A stretch of DNA of 16,523 bases from JAJDIA01 sp031555145 (GTDB taxonomy: Bacteria > Bacteroidota > Bacteroidia > Bacteroidales > Tannerellaceae): assembly GCA_031555145.1 (NCBI GenBank), contig JAVBUR010000122.1:1-16523 (forward strand). The letters run 5' to 3'. A program made the position numbers and the translations under genes. Positions 7,214 through 13,808 of the stretch are shown piece after piece (positions within the stretch are counted from its first letter, which is position 1; every line of letters begins with the position of its first letter). Below the pieces are notes generated by a model, which saw only the letters and a program-made list of their open reading frames with translations, ran no database searches and had not been told where the DNA came from.

Positions 7214-7768
7214 ATGATGACAGATATGCGTGGATGGAAATATACGGTATGGTTGTCCTGTGTGCTATCGTTGTTAGCCTTGTCGGCCTGTATCAAAGAA
7301 GAGTTGCCGGATGAACCTGGGGTAGTCAACTATGTAACGGTTGGTGATGAAGTGCCCTCCTTTACTGTGTCGGATGGAGCAGGAGGCACCTTTACTTCGG
7401 CCTCTTTTACGGGCAAGCGTTCCCTATTGGTCTTTTTCCATACAGGATGCGGAGATTGTCAACGCGAACTACCCAAAGTCAATGCCCTATGGAAAACCTT
7501 ACAAGGAGAAGAAGGATACCAGGTCATCGCTATTGCCCGCGAAGAAAAGCTGTCGAGCGTGGCTGTTTATTGGAACAGTAGTAAAAACAAATTCACTATG
7601 CCTTTCTATCTGGATACGGATCGCTCTGTTTTTTCTCTTTTTGCCAACAGTATGATACCCCGCCTATATATCATTGATTCCTATGGCATTGTGCAATGGA
7701 TGGCCATTGAAACACTGGGCGACATGACAGATAAAGAACTATTACGGTTGATGAAGGACGTTACTTAA
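7214..7768 (+). CDS. TlpA/ResA-like thioredoxin-fold lipoprotein
   Basis: This is a predicted membrane-anchored thiol-disulfide oxidoreductase of the envelope, AhpC/TSA-Redoxin type. The lipoprotein signal ends LSA before Cys26 (numbered from 7214). The fold follows: VGDEVPSFTVSD (43-54), strand SLLVFFHTG, the redox motif CGDC (79-82), QRELPKVN, then cis-Pro149 in MIPRLYIID and a C-terminal helix. The CGDC dipeptide is unusual but keeps both cysteines; acidic Asp between them should tune the redox potential. The ATG at 7214 touches the TAA of the hexosaminidase gene, so the two are cotranscribed and probably coupled; ATGs at 7217 and 7226 are alternative starts and 7226 gives a tidier signal peptide. 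The partner protein is unknown: it might keep cysteines of envelope enzymes reduced. The gene ends 38 bases before a convergent gene, with no clear terminator in between. Confidence 0.85.
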   Translation: MMTDMRGWKYTVWLSCVLSLLALSACIKEELPDEPGVVNYVTVGDEVPSFTVSDGAGGTFTSASFTGKRSLLVFFHTGCGDCQRELPKVNALWKTLQGEEGYQVIAIAREEKLSSVAVYWNSSKNKFTMPFYLDTDRSVFSLFANSMIPRLYIIDSYGIVQWMAIETLGDMTDKELLRLMKDVT

Positions 7769-7806
7769 TGGCAAGTTGCCCGGGGGTGTTTTAGCTCTTT
7801 TTATCC

Positions 7807-8901
7807 TCACCTTGGCGCACGGGTATAGAGGAAAATGGCGATGAAGGTGTAGATGATGTTGGGTATCCAGGAGGCTACAAAGGGGCTTACGTATCCATTA
7901 ATGGCAAAGGTGGAGGTGACTGTCATAAAGAGGATATAGCTGAAGCTCAAGCCGAGGCCGATACCGATATTTAATCCCATGCCACCTTTCATTTTACGGG
8001 AAGAGAGGGAGGCGCCGATCGTAGTCAGGATAAAGGCCGCCATTACGCCTGCAAATCGTTTATGATATTCGATCTGGAATGTCTGAATATTGGCGACCCC
8101 TCTTTTTTTCTGGCGATCGATGTAGACGCGTAATTGACTCGAAGTCATCGTCTCACAATCGTTTACCGAGATCAGGAAATCGGAAGGAACGATTGTCAAC
8201 GTGGTGTCTTTTCGTGTGCCGGTGGAGATATGTTCGTGCATGCCTTCAAAGTCACGTACCATATAGTCCATGAGCGTCCAGTGATAGAGCGAATCATATT
8301 TAATCTGGTTGGCTATGAGACGGGAAACCAGTTGCTTTCCTTCGAAATGATCCAACGAAAAACGGTATCCCATATTGGCATCAGCGCCAAAGCGGTCAAA
8401 GTAGGCAAATATACCCGGTTCTACTTCCAACTGGATGTTTTTGGCGACTTCCACCTTCCGGTTCTTGATATACTTATTCATGAAGTCGATACGCGTCACG
8501 TTCGCCGGCGGAATAATGTAAGCATTCAGTACGAAAGTCGACAGGGCTATGATCGCCGCCGACACCATATAGGGCCGCATCAGGCGTTTGAAACTCATCC
8601 CGCTTGCCAGCATGGCGATAATCTCCGACCGGTCGGCCAGGCGTGACGTAAAAAAGATCACGGCAATAAACGTAAACAGCGGACTGAACAGGTTGGCGAA
8701 GTAAGGAACAAAGTTCATGTAATAGTCGAAGATGATCGCTTTCAATGGTACATCCGGATTCAGGAACTTGTCAATCTTTTCATTGATGTCGAACACCACT
8801 GAGATCGAAATGATCAGGATGATTGTAAAAATATAGGTACCCAGAAACTGCTTGATGATGTACCAATCTACCCGTCTCAACTTCCAGTCAATCTTCTTCA
8901 T
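7807..8901 (-). CDS. LptF/LptG-family lipopolysaccharide export permease (YjgP/YjgQ)
   Basis: LptF and LptG are the membrane subunits that, with the LptB ATPase, pull lipopolysaccharide out of the inner membrane and pass it to LptC/LptA. The protein has the family layout: three N-terminal helices (roughly 16-36, 57-80 and 103-123), a periplasmic beta-jellyroll part (about 130-270) and three C-terminal helices (about 275-360). The coupling-helix region FTSRLADRSEIIAMLASGMSF is typical. I start it at 8901 (364 aa) rather than the longer 8940, because that ATG overlaps the TGA of tgt in an ATGA at 8898-8901, which points to coupled translation. LptF and LptG cannot be told apart from this sequence alone. 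Neighbouring tgt is a common Bacteroidetes arrangement in my recollection, with no evident functional link. Confidence 0.88.
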   Translation of the reverse strand: MKKIDWKLRRVDWYIIKQFLGTYIFTIILIISISVVFDINEKIDKFLNPDVPLKAIIFDYYMNFVPYFANLFSPLFTFIAVIFFTSRLADRSEIIAMLASGMSFKRLMRPYMVSAAIIALSTFVLNAYIIPPANVTRIDFMNKYIKNRKVEVAKNIQLEVEPGIFAYFDRFGADANMGYRFSLDHFEGKQLVSRLIANQIKYDSLYHWTLMDYMVRDFEGMHEHISTGTRKDTTLTIVPSDFLISVNDCETMTSSQLRVYIDRQKKRGVANIQTFQIEYHKRFAGVMAAFILTTIGASLSSRKMKGGMGLNIGIGLGLSFSYILFMTVTSTFAINGYVSPFVASWIPNIIYTFIAIFLYTRAPR

Positions 8902-10028
8902 AAACGGTTGTTTAATTGGCGTACCATACGTGATTTCCATTCACAGTAATCACCATCCACGATATGCTGGCGCGCCATGCGGACAAGGCGCAGGTAAAAA
9001 GCCAGGTTGTGCAGTGTGGCGATCTGATAACCGAGGTATTCGCCTACTTTGACCAGGTGGTGCAGGTAGGCTTTGCTGTACATCTGATCTACATACGACG
9101 TGCCGTCGGGGTCGATCGGCGAGAAGTCGTTCTCCCATTTCTTGTTGCGCAGGTTGATTGTGCCGTATTCGGTGAACAACTGACCGTTACGGCCATTGCG
9201 AGTCGGCATGATACAATCGAACATATCCACCCCCCGCTCAATGGCTTCAAGTAGATTGATCGGCGTACCCACCCCCATCAGGTAACGGGGCTTGTCTTTG
9301 GGTAGGATTTCGTTTACCACTTCGATCATCTCATACATCTTATCGGTCGGTTCGCCTACGGCCAGTCCGCCGATGGCATTCCCATTGGCTTCCCTACGAG
9401 CGATGTTCTCTGCCGCCCGTCGACGGAGGTCGGGATATACACATCCCTGTACGATGGGGAAGAGGTTCTGCTCGTATCCGTACTTCGGATCGGTGCTATT
9501 AAAGCGGTCAAAGCAACGATCGAGCCAGCGTTCGGTCAGTTCCAGCGATTTACGTGCATAATCGTAATCGGCGTCACCAGGGCAACATTCGTCAAAAGCC
9601 ATGATAATATCTGCACCGATCGAGCGTTGGATATCCATCACTCTTTCGGGAGTAAACAGATGCTTCGAACCGTCGACATGCGAACGGAACTCGGCGCCTT
9701 CTTCCTTCAACTTCCTGTTTTGCGACAGGGAGAATACCTGGAAACCGCCGCTATCGGTCAGGATCGGGCCGCCCCAGCTATTAAACTTATGTAAGCCTCC
9801 GGCCTGTTCCAGAATTTCAATACCGGGACGGAGGTAGAGGTGGTACGTATTTCCGAGGATAATCTGTGCTCTGGTATCATCCTTCAGCTCATGCATCTGC
9901 ATGGCTTTTACAGTACCCTGTGTTCCTACAGGCATGAAAATGGGCGTCTCAATTACTCCGTGATCGGTGGTAATCAAGCCCGCCCTTGCATTGGATTGGG
10001 TATCGTTCGCTTGTATCGTAAAAGTCAT
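8898..10028 (-). CDS. tgt: tRNA-guanine transglycosylase (queuosine pathway), zinc-site cysteines absent
   Basis: Tgt swaps guanine 34 in GUN-anticodon tRNAs for the queuosine precursor preQ1. The 376-aa barrel is full length: SNARAGLITTDHG at the N-terminus, FMPVGTQGTVK, ILTDSGGFQVFS with the general-base Asp92, FDEC (146-148) and GGLAVGE (220-226) for base recognition, and VDMFDCIMPTR carrying the nucleophile Asp271 by alignment with Zymomonas numbering (offset 9). The zinc site is odd: the characterised enzyme uses Cys318, Cys320, Cys323 and His349. Here the first three correspond to Gly309, Ser311 and Asp314 in DPDGTSYVDQMY, while His340 in TLHNLAFYL remains. The surrounding fold is otherwise intact, so activity is likely retained. 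The gene has its own promoter box just upstream of the start and overlaps the permease gene at its stop. I recall similar cysteine loss in other Bacteroides Tgt, so it may be lineage-wide. Confidence 0.95.
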   Translation of the reverse strand: MTFTIQANDTQSNARAGLITTDHGVIETPIFMPVGTQGTVKAMQMHELKDDTRAQIILGNTYHLYLRPGIEILEQAGGLHKFNSWGGPILTDSGGFQVFSLSQNRKLKEEGAEFRSHVDGSKHLFTPERVMDIQRSIGADIIMAFDECCPGDADYDYARKSLELTERWLDRCFDRFNSTDPKYGYEQNLFPIVQGCVYPDLRRRAAENIARREANGNAIGGLAVGEPTDKMYEMIEVVNEILPKDKPRYLMGVGTPINLLEAIERGVDMFDCIMPTRNGRNGQLFTEYGTINLRNKKWENDFSPIDPDGTSYVDQMYSKAYLHHLVKVGEYLGYQIATLHNLAFYLRLVRMARQHIVDGDYCEWKSRMVRQLNNRL

Positions 10029-10045
10029 GCGCCAAAAATTTGCGG

Positions 10046-10053
10046 CAAAGGTA
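10046..10053 (-). promoter_or_regulatory. Promoter -7 box for tgt and the permease gene
   Basis: Reads TACCTTTG on the - strand, an exact -7 match, 17 bases before the tgt start at 10028, giving a very short leader of about a dozen bases. A TTCG about 19 bases further upstream, inside the end of the preceding gene, is a weak -33 candidate. It separates tgt from the Fe-S operon at the level of transcription. Confidence 0.6.
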
Positions 10054-10064
10054 ATGCTTTTCTC

Positions 10065-11663
10065 TTAGAAACCGAAGTCATCCACCTCGATATCCAACAC
10101 CTCTTCTTCTTTCGGTCTCTCTACTTTCTGGTGTACCGGGTTCGCTTTGACGATGATGGCACGATGCGGGCGCACCGGACAGATCGACTCGCAACCGCCA
10201 CAACCGATACAGAGATCCGGTTCTACGACGGGAACCGTCAGCGTTGAGCCTTCTTTGTACAGTTCCATATGTACCGCCTGTGTGGGACAATGTTCCGAAC
10301 AGGCGCCGCAGTCGGTATTCTCCGTCTCCACAATACAGCGGTTCAGGAAGAACTCGGCGATGCCCACCTGTGTGGTTGCCTTCTCGTCTTTAGTCAACGG
10401 TTTGATGGCATGTGCCGGACAGACTTCCGAGCAGATGGTACACTCGTAGTTACAGTAGCTGTTCTCGTAGGATACGTACGGTCGAAGGAGGTAGTCCCAC
10501 CCATATTCCAGTCCCGCCGGGCGTAATACCTGGCTTGGGCATTTCACAACACAGACGTGGCATCCTGTACATTTTTCGCGGAAATGTTCCAAGCTGACAG
10601 CTCCCGGAGGGGTGACCGGCTGTCTATTTCTACCGTGTCCTCCGGCACATTTACCGCAATGTCCTTGGGCGAATGAGACAACAGGTACAGATGCCGCAAT
10701 GGTTGCGCTGGTAGTCAGGAACGTACGACGACTGTTCGCTACAGCCGGCTGTGCCTCTTCTTTTATATAGGAGAGGGTAGTAGCTTCAGGTGCGACAGCC
10801 TTCTCTTTCCGGAAAGAAGGATTGAATGTGTATTTGATACTTCCTTTCTTGCAATCGGACAGGCAGTTGAAGCAGTCCACGCAACGGGAAGCATCCACCG
10901 TAAAGTCTTTCGAATTGATCGCTTCAGCTTTGCAACTGTGTTCGCAGATACCACAACTGATACATGTCTTCTTGTCGATTGTGATGCGGAAAAGGGAATA
11001 GCGAGATACCAGACTGAGCAATCCGCCTACCGGGCAAAGCGTATTACAGAACAATCGGCCGCGCCAGATCACGGCAACAATAAATACCACCAACGCCGTA
11101 ATACCGGCAACCAGTCCGGCAATACTCACCGTACTGATAGATACGTGGAACAGTGTATAATTATCAGCTTTCGATAACAACTCGGCTATCAGGTTATTCC
11201 CCCATATTACTGCCGGACGGAAAAGGTTGGCAGCAATGCGACCGAAGTTGCTGTACGGATCCAGCAATACCACCAATTCGGTGATTCCAAGTATAGCAAG
11301 TATAAATGTAACAACAGTAATCACATACCGCAGCCAATTTAAAGGTTTGCGGTAGCCGAAACGCCGTGATCCTTTTTTTTTCTTCTTACCGATGCAGTAG
11401 ATGCGATTGATCACATCCTGCAAAATACCTGCCGGACAGATCACCGAACAATACACGCGTCCGAACAACAAGGCCAGCACCAATTGGAATACTACTACGG
11501 CAACCATGCCGGAGAACAGCGCCGGTATCAGTTGGATATGCAGCAGGTGTTGCCAACTTTCGGGGGTAAGACTCCTAAAATCAGTAAAAAGAAACAAAAC
11601 AGGAACAAAGAACAGGATTGCGAGAACAACCCGCAACCCCTTCAAGTAATGAGGAAATTTCAT
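10065..11663 (-). CDS. Membrane polyferredoxin: NapH-like domain fused to a NapG/MauM-like ferredoxin via an internal twin-arginine segment
   Basis: A 532-aa predicted electron-transfer protein with sites for about six 4Fe-4S clusters. The N-terminal half resembles NapH/CcoG-type proteins: helices near 11-28, 46-68, 113-135 and 175-200, the two CxxxCP motifs GRVYCSVICP (Cys72/76) and GRLFCNTLCP (Cys206/210), then two cytoplasmic-type clusters (Cys234/237/240/244 and Cys261/264/267/271). After a linker, SRRTFLTTSATIAASVPVVSFAQG (311-334) looks like a Tat signal and membrane segment. Four more cluster patterns follow: Cys365/368/371/375, Cys404/408/411/415, Cys443/452/455/459 and Cys485/488/491/495, each last cysteine followed by Pro, plus an extra HCGKC (335-339). 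This C-terminal half resembles NapG/MauM, which are separate Tat-exported proteins elsewhere. It lies 11 bases after the DUF362 gene and is surely cotranscribed with it. No terminal reductase or dehydrogenase is adjacent, so the donor and acceptor are unknown. Confidence 0.88.
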   Translation of the reverse strand: MKFPHYLKGLRVVLAILFFVPVLFLFTDFRSLTPESWQHLLHIQLIPALFSGMVAVVVFQLVLALLFGRVYCSVICPAGILQDVINRIYCIGKKKKKGSRRFGYRKPLNWLRYVITVVTFILAILGITELVVLLDPYSNFGRIAANLFRPAVIWGNNLIAELLSKADNYTLFHVSISTVSIAGLVAGITALVVFIVAVIWRGRLFCNTLCPVGGLLSLVSRYSLFRITIDKKTCISCGICEHSCKAEAINSKDFTVDASRCVDCFNCLSDCKKGSIKYTFNPSFRKEKAVAPEATTLSYIKEEAQPAVANSRRTFLTTSATIAASVPVVSFAQGHCGKCAGGHGRNRQPVTPPGAVSLEHFREKCTGCHVCVVKCPSQVLRPAGLEYGWDYLLRPYVSYENSYCNYECTICSEVCPAHAIKPLTKDEKATTQVGIAEFFLNRCIVETENTDCGACSEHCPTQAVHMELYKEGSTLTVPVVEPDLCIGCGGCESICPVRPHRAIIVKANPVHQKVERPKEEEVLDIEVDDFGF

Positions 11664-11674
11664 CCGTCTGAGAA

Positions 11675-12607
11675 TTAGATTTTAATGCGTTGGATATTGA
11701 GTTTCTTCAGGTCAGTAGTACCTAGTTTCAGGTCTTCCCCTTTACCAATATGTCCTACAGCATCCATATCCAGTTTTTTTACCTGGTTGAACATACCCAA
11801 TGCAGCTGTATCAATAGCTACGATATTGGGAGACGCGATCAGGGATTTCAGTGTTGCAACGTCGGCAACGCTCTTGCCCTGTGGACCGTTCTGGTGCATC
11901 ATGCGATAAGCATCCACGATATTCAACACCGGCTTTTTGTCCCAGGTGCAGATGTCGGCGATACACTGCTGAAGGTCGTTCTGGTGGAACACACGACGAT
12001 CCCATACGATACCCATCAGGTTCTTCATGGCGCAACTCAACTTGGCGCCGCCATGGTTCTTCAGGATAGGCACATTGATCCAGGCATCACATTCGATCAG
12101 TGATTCATGTATCAGAGCACTTTTCAGGCTCACACCTTTTGGCAGCGCCACTTCCTTATAATATTTTTCTTCGTTGCCGGGCATCACTACAGCGCCGGCT
12201 TCTTTGGCGGCGGCAGCAATACCACTACTTTCGTAACATTTCTGCCAGTTGTCGCACGTATGGTCGAATACGGTTACTTTAGACGCTCCGGCATTGAGGC
12301 ACATCTTTACCAGTGCTTTGATCAACTCGGGGTTGGTATTACCGGCCATTTCCGGTGTACGGTCCCAGCCGATATTCGGTTTGATCACTATTTTTTGTCC
12401 TTTTTTTACAAAAGCGCCAATACCACCCAGCGATTCCAATGCTTTCGTTAACATAGCGGCCGGCTCGCCACCCATTACTGCAACCATATCAGGCGCTGCT
12501 TCTACTACCATGGAATTCGATTTCAAGGCTGCCTGCATTCCCTCAAAATTTAATGACAAAGCGGCCCCTGTGGCCAGACTGGTCTTCAAAAAATCACGAC
12601 GTTTCAT
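11675..12607 (-). CDS. Tat-exported DUF362 domain protein
   Basis: A 310-aa protein with a strong twin-arginine signal, MKRRDFLKTSLATGAALSL, so it is folded before export to the periplasm and may carry a cofactor. The DUF362 domain is recognisable: VIKPNIGWDR (74-83), NPELIKALVKMCLNAGASKVTVFD (92-115), the signature INVPILKNHGGAKLSCAMKNLMG (177-199), a VLNIVDAYRMM strand (227-237) and SPNIVAIDTAALGMF (259-273). The molecular function of DUF362 is not established; related proteins are often fused to ferredoxins. Here the Fe-S part is instead the next gene, 11 bases downstream, which supports a joint redox role. I start at 12607 because the Tat motif then begins at residue 3; a longer frame from 12733 or 12643 would bury it, and the -7 box at 12650-12657 leaves no room for either. 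A 17-bp inverted repeat at 12723-12739 may regulate it. Confidence 0.87.
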   Translation of the reverse strand: MKRRDFLKTSLATGAALSLNFEGMQAALKSNSMVVEAAPDMVAVMGGEPAAMLTKALESLGGIGAFVKKGQKIVIKPNIGWDRTPEMAGNTNPELIKALVKMCLNAGASKVTVFDHTCDNWQKCYESSGIAAAAKEAGAVVMPGNEEKYYKEVALPKGVSLKSALIHESLIECDAWINVPILKNHGGAKLSCAMKNLMGIVWDRRVFHQNDLQQCIADICTWDKKPVLNIVDAYRMMHQNGPQGKSVADVATLKSLIASPNIVAIDTAALGMFNQVKKLDMDAVGHIGKGEDLKLGTTDLKKLNIQRIKI

Positions 12608-12649
12608 CTTGTTTACTTGTTGTTTATTTGGATTAGAATTCATAGGAAG

Positions 12650-12657
12650 CAAAGGTA
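12650..12657 (-). promoter_or_regulatory. Promoter -7 box for the DUF362-polyferredoxin operon
   Basis: Reads TACCTTTG on the - strand, an exact match, 42 bases before the start at 12607. A TTTT stretch about 22 bases upstream is only a weak -33 candidate, which would suit a promoter needing an activator. Confidence 0.6.
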
Positions 12658-12722
12658 ATGAATCCCTGCTAATTCCTATAAAATCTGATTTAAAAAGTGC
12701 ATATCGCATCTCTACGGTATGC

Positions 12723-12739
12723 TCAGACAACATGTCTGA
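12723..12739. promoter_or_regulatory. Perfect 17-bp inverted repeat upstream of the DUF362 operon (candidate regulator site)
   Basis: TCAGACA (12723-12729) and TGTCTGA (12733-12739) are perfect inverted copies around a 3-base centre. The site lies about 65 bases upstream of the -7 box of the DUF362 operon, an activator-like distance, and 61 bases from the terminator hairpin of the gene on the other side. No regulator gene is adjacent. Confidence 0.5.
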
Positions 12740-12784
12740 CAGATAAGAGGAGCAAAGGTTTAATAGCCACCGGCAATTTAACTA

Positions 12785-12834
12785 TTACAAAACAAAAAAA
12801 CACCTGACACGAGATTTTTCCCGTGAACAGGTGT
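12785..12834 (-). terminator. Rho-independent terminator of the 73-aa protein gene
   Basis: ACACCTG (12800-12806) pairs with CAGGTGT (12828-12834), with an inner CACG/CGTG stem. On the - strand the hairpin is followed by a U run (complement of the A-rich 12787-12799). It begins 25 bases past the stop of the gene ending at 12860. Confidence 0.88.
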
Positions 12835-12859
12835 CATGCAGAACGTAATAAGTATATGA

Positions 12860-13081
12860 TTACAAATTCTCTTCAGTGTCTATCTTTTTCAATTCTTTCA
12901 AGCGGATTTCTACTTGTTCCTTTTCTTTGATCAAGCGAAGTTCTTCGTTACCCAGTTTCTCTTTGCGGTATCTTAATGCCCACTCGATAACGTCGTTTAA
13001 CTCATTGTAATTAAGGTGTCTGAGATTGGCTTTGACTAGAGTCAAGGCGGATCGTTTGGATGTTTTTTTTGCGAGTTCCAT
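12860..13081 (-). CDS. Small charged helical protein of unknown function (73 aa)
   Basis: I do not recognise it beyond a likely Bacteroidales hypothetical. It is 73 residues long, with no signal peptide or membrane segment, so it is cytoplasmic. The N-terminus is basic (KKTSKRSALTLVKANLRH). The middle, NELNDVIEWALRYRKEKLG, and the end, rich in alternating Glu and Lys (KEKEQVEIRLKELKK), should form long amphipathic helices, possibly a short coiled coil. Coding status is supported by a strong terminator just after the stop, by its own intergenic region and by the absence of a better frame on either strand. It is divergent from the tRNA-editing gene, with a 174-base gap. The only promoter-like feature is a pair of CTAAATA repeats directly upstream of the start. 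A role in binding nucleic acid or another protein would be a guess. Confidence 0.72.
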   Translation of the reverse strand: MELAKKTSKRSALTLVKANLRHLNYNELNDVIEWALRYRKEKLGNEELRLIKEKEQVEIRLKELKKIDTEENL

Positions 13082-13086
13082 ATTCT

Positions 13087-13120
13087 AACTATTTAGAGAT
13101 TACTAATACCAATTATTTAG
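13087..13120. repeat. Two 10-base near-identical direct repeats upstream of the 73-aa gene
   Basis: AACTATTTAG (13087-13096) and AATTATTTAG (13111-13120) differ at one base and start 24 bases apart, a little over two helical turns. The nearer copy is only 5 bases from the start codon at 13081. They may be a regulator site or part of an unusual promoter; no exact -7 box was found for this gene. Confidence 0.4.
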
Positions 13121-13208
13121 CTATTGCTGTTACTATCAGAATAACAAGAAACAGAATTATTTTGTTGTAAAAGAACGTGAATTCCTCCCTACATTCTTTT
13201 TATCTGTG

Positions 13209-13216
13209 TATCTTTG
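13209..13216 (+). promoter_or_regulatory. Promoter -7 box for the tRNA-editing protein gene
   Basis: TATCTTTG is an exact -7 match, 39 bases before the start at 13256. No clear -33 element is visible. A small hairpin (CCGTT 13221-13225, AACGG 13230-13234) sits near the expected transcript start. Confidence 0.6.
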
Positions 13217-13255
13217 ACGTCCGTTAAGAAACGGTAATAGGAAATCAAACAGACG

Positions 13256-13717
13256 ATGGAACAATCCCAGTTAAATGATCATAACAAGTCCGAGTACCCT
13301 CCGATGCATTCGGCTGAGCACATTTTGAATCAGACGATGGTACGCATGTTCGGATGCCCGCGTTCGATGAACGCTCATATCGAACGGAAAAAGAGTAAGT
13401 GCGACTATCTGTTGACCGAAGCTCCGGCAGCGGAGCAGATGGAAGAGGTAGAGCGTATCGTGAACGAAGTGATTGACCGGCATCTGCCTGTCACCATTGA
13501 ATTTATGCCGCGGGAAGAAGCCGCTTCGATCGTTGATCTGAACAAATTGCCTGCCGGGGCGAGCGATACGCTGCGCATCGTACGGGTAGGCGATTACGAC
13601 GCTTGTGCCTGTATCGGTGCACATGTGGGCAATACTTCGGAGATCGGCCATTTCAAACTCCTCAATTATGATTATGCCGACGGGCGGCTGCGGTTACGCT
13701 TTAAGTTGACGGAATAA
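13256..13717 (+). CDS. Stand-alone AlaX-like tRNA-editing protein (second additional domain of Thr/Ala-tRNA synthetases)
   Basis: These free-standing homologues of the AlaRS/ThrRS editing domain hydrolyse mischarged tRNAs, typically Ser- or Gly-tRNA(Ala), protecting translation from serine misincorporation. The zinc-binding motif pair is intact: HSAEH (His18, His22) and CACIGAH (Cys119, His123). SDTLRIVRVGDYD and TSEIGHFKLL are family-typical. At 153 aa it is the short form, lacking the N-terminal barrel and the C-terminal extension found in longer AlaX types. An exact -7 box lies 39 bases before the start. It precedes pgk on the same strand by 91 bases, and pgk has its own box, so the link is proximity rather than an obligate operon. 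Whether the substrate is Ser-tRNA(Ala) or Ser-tRNA(Thr) cannot be told from the sequence; editing function is a family-level inference. Confidence 0.85.
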   Translation: MEQSQLNDHNKSEYPPMHSAEHILNQTMVRMFGCPRSMNAHIERKKSKCDYLLTEAPAAEQMEEVERIVNEVIDRHLPVTIEFMPREEAASIVDLNKLPAGASDTLRIVRVGDYDACACIGAHVGNTSEIGHFKLLNYDYADGRLRLRFKLTE

Positions 13718-13754
13718 ATTAGCGTTTCCCTGTACACCGCTCGATTATTATTTG

Positions 13755-13762
13755 TAAGTTTG
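13755..13762 (+). promoter_or_regulatory. Promoter -7 box for pgk
   Basis: TAAGTTTG is an exact TAnnTTTG match, 46 bases before the pgk start at 13809. A palindrome CGTTATTAACG (13767-13777) lies at the expected transcript start and could affect the leader or bind a regulator. Confidence 0.6.
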
Positions 13763-13808
13763 CAAGCGTTATTAACGACATTATTATTGTATTAAAATAG
13801 ATTTAGTT

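Noticed and set aside
7773..7783. GGCAAGTTGCC palindrome between the thioredoxin-like and permease genes as a terminator
   Set aside because: The arms leave a one-base loop, which cannot form an RNA hairpin, and no adjacent stem with a U run was found.
12608..12733. N-terminal extension of the DUF362 protein from 12733
   Set aside because: It would bury the Tat signal, cross the promoter box and start inside a 17-bp inverted repeat.
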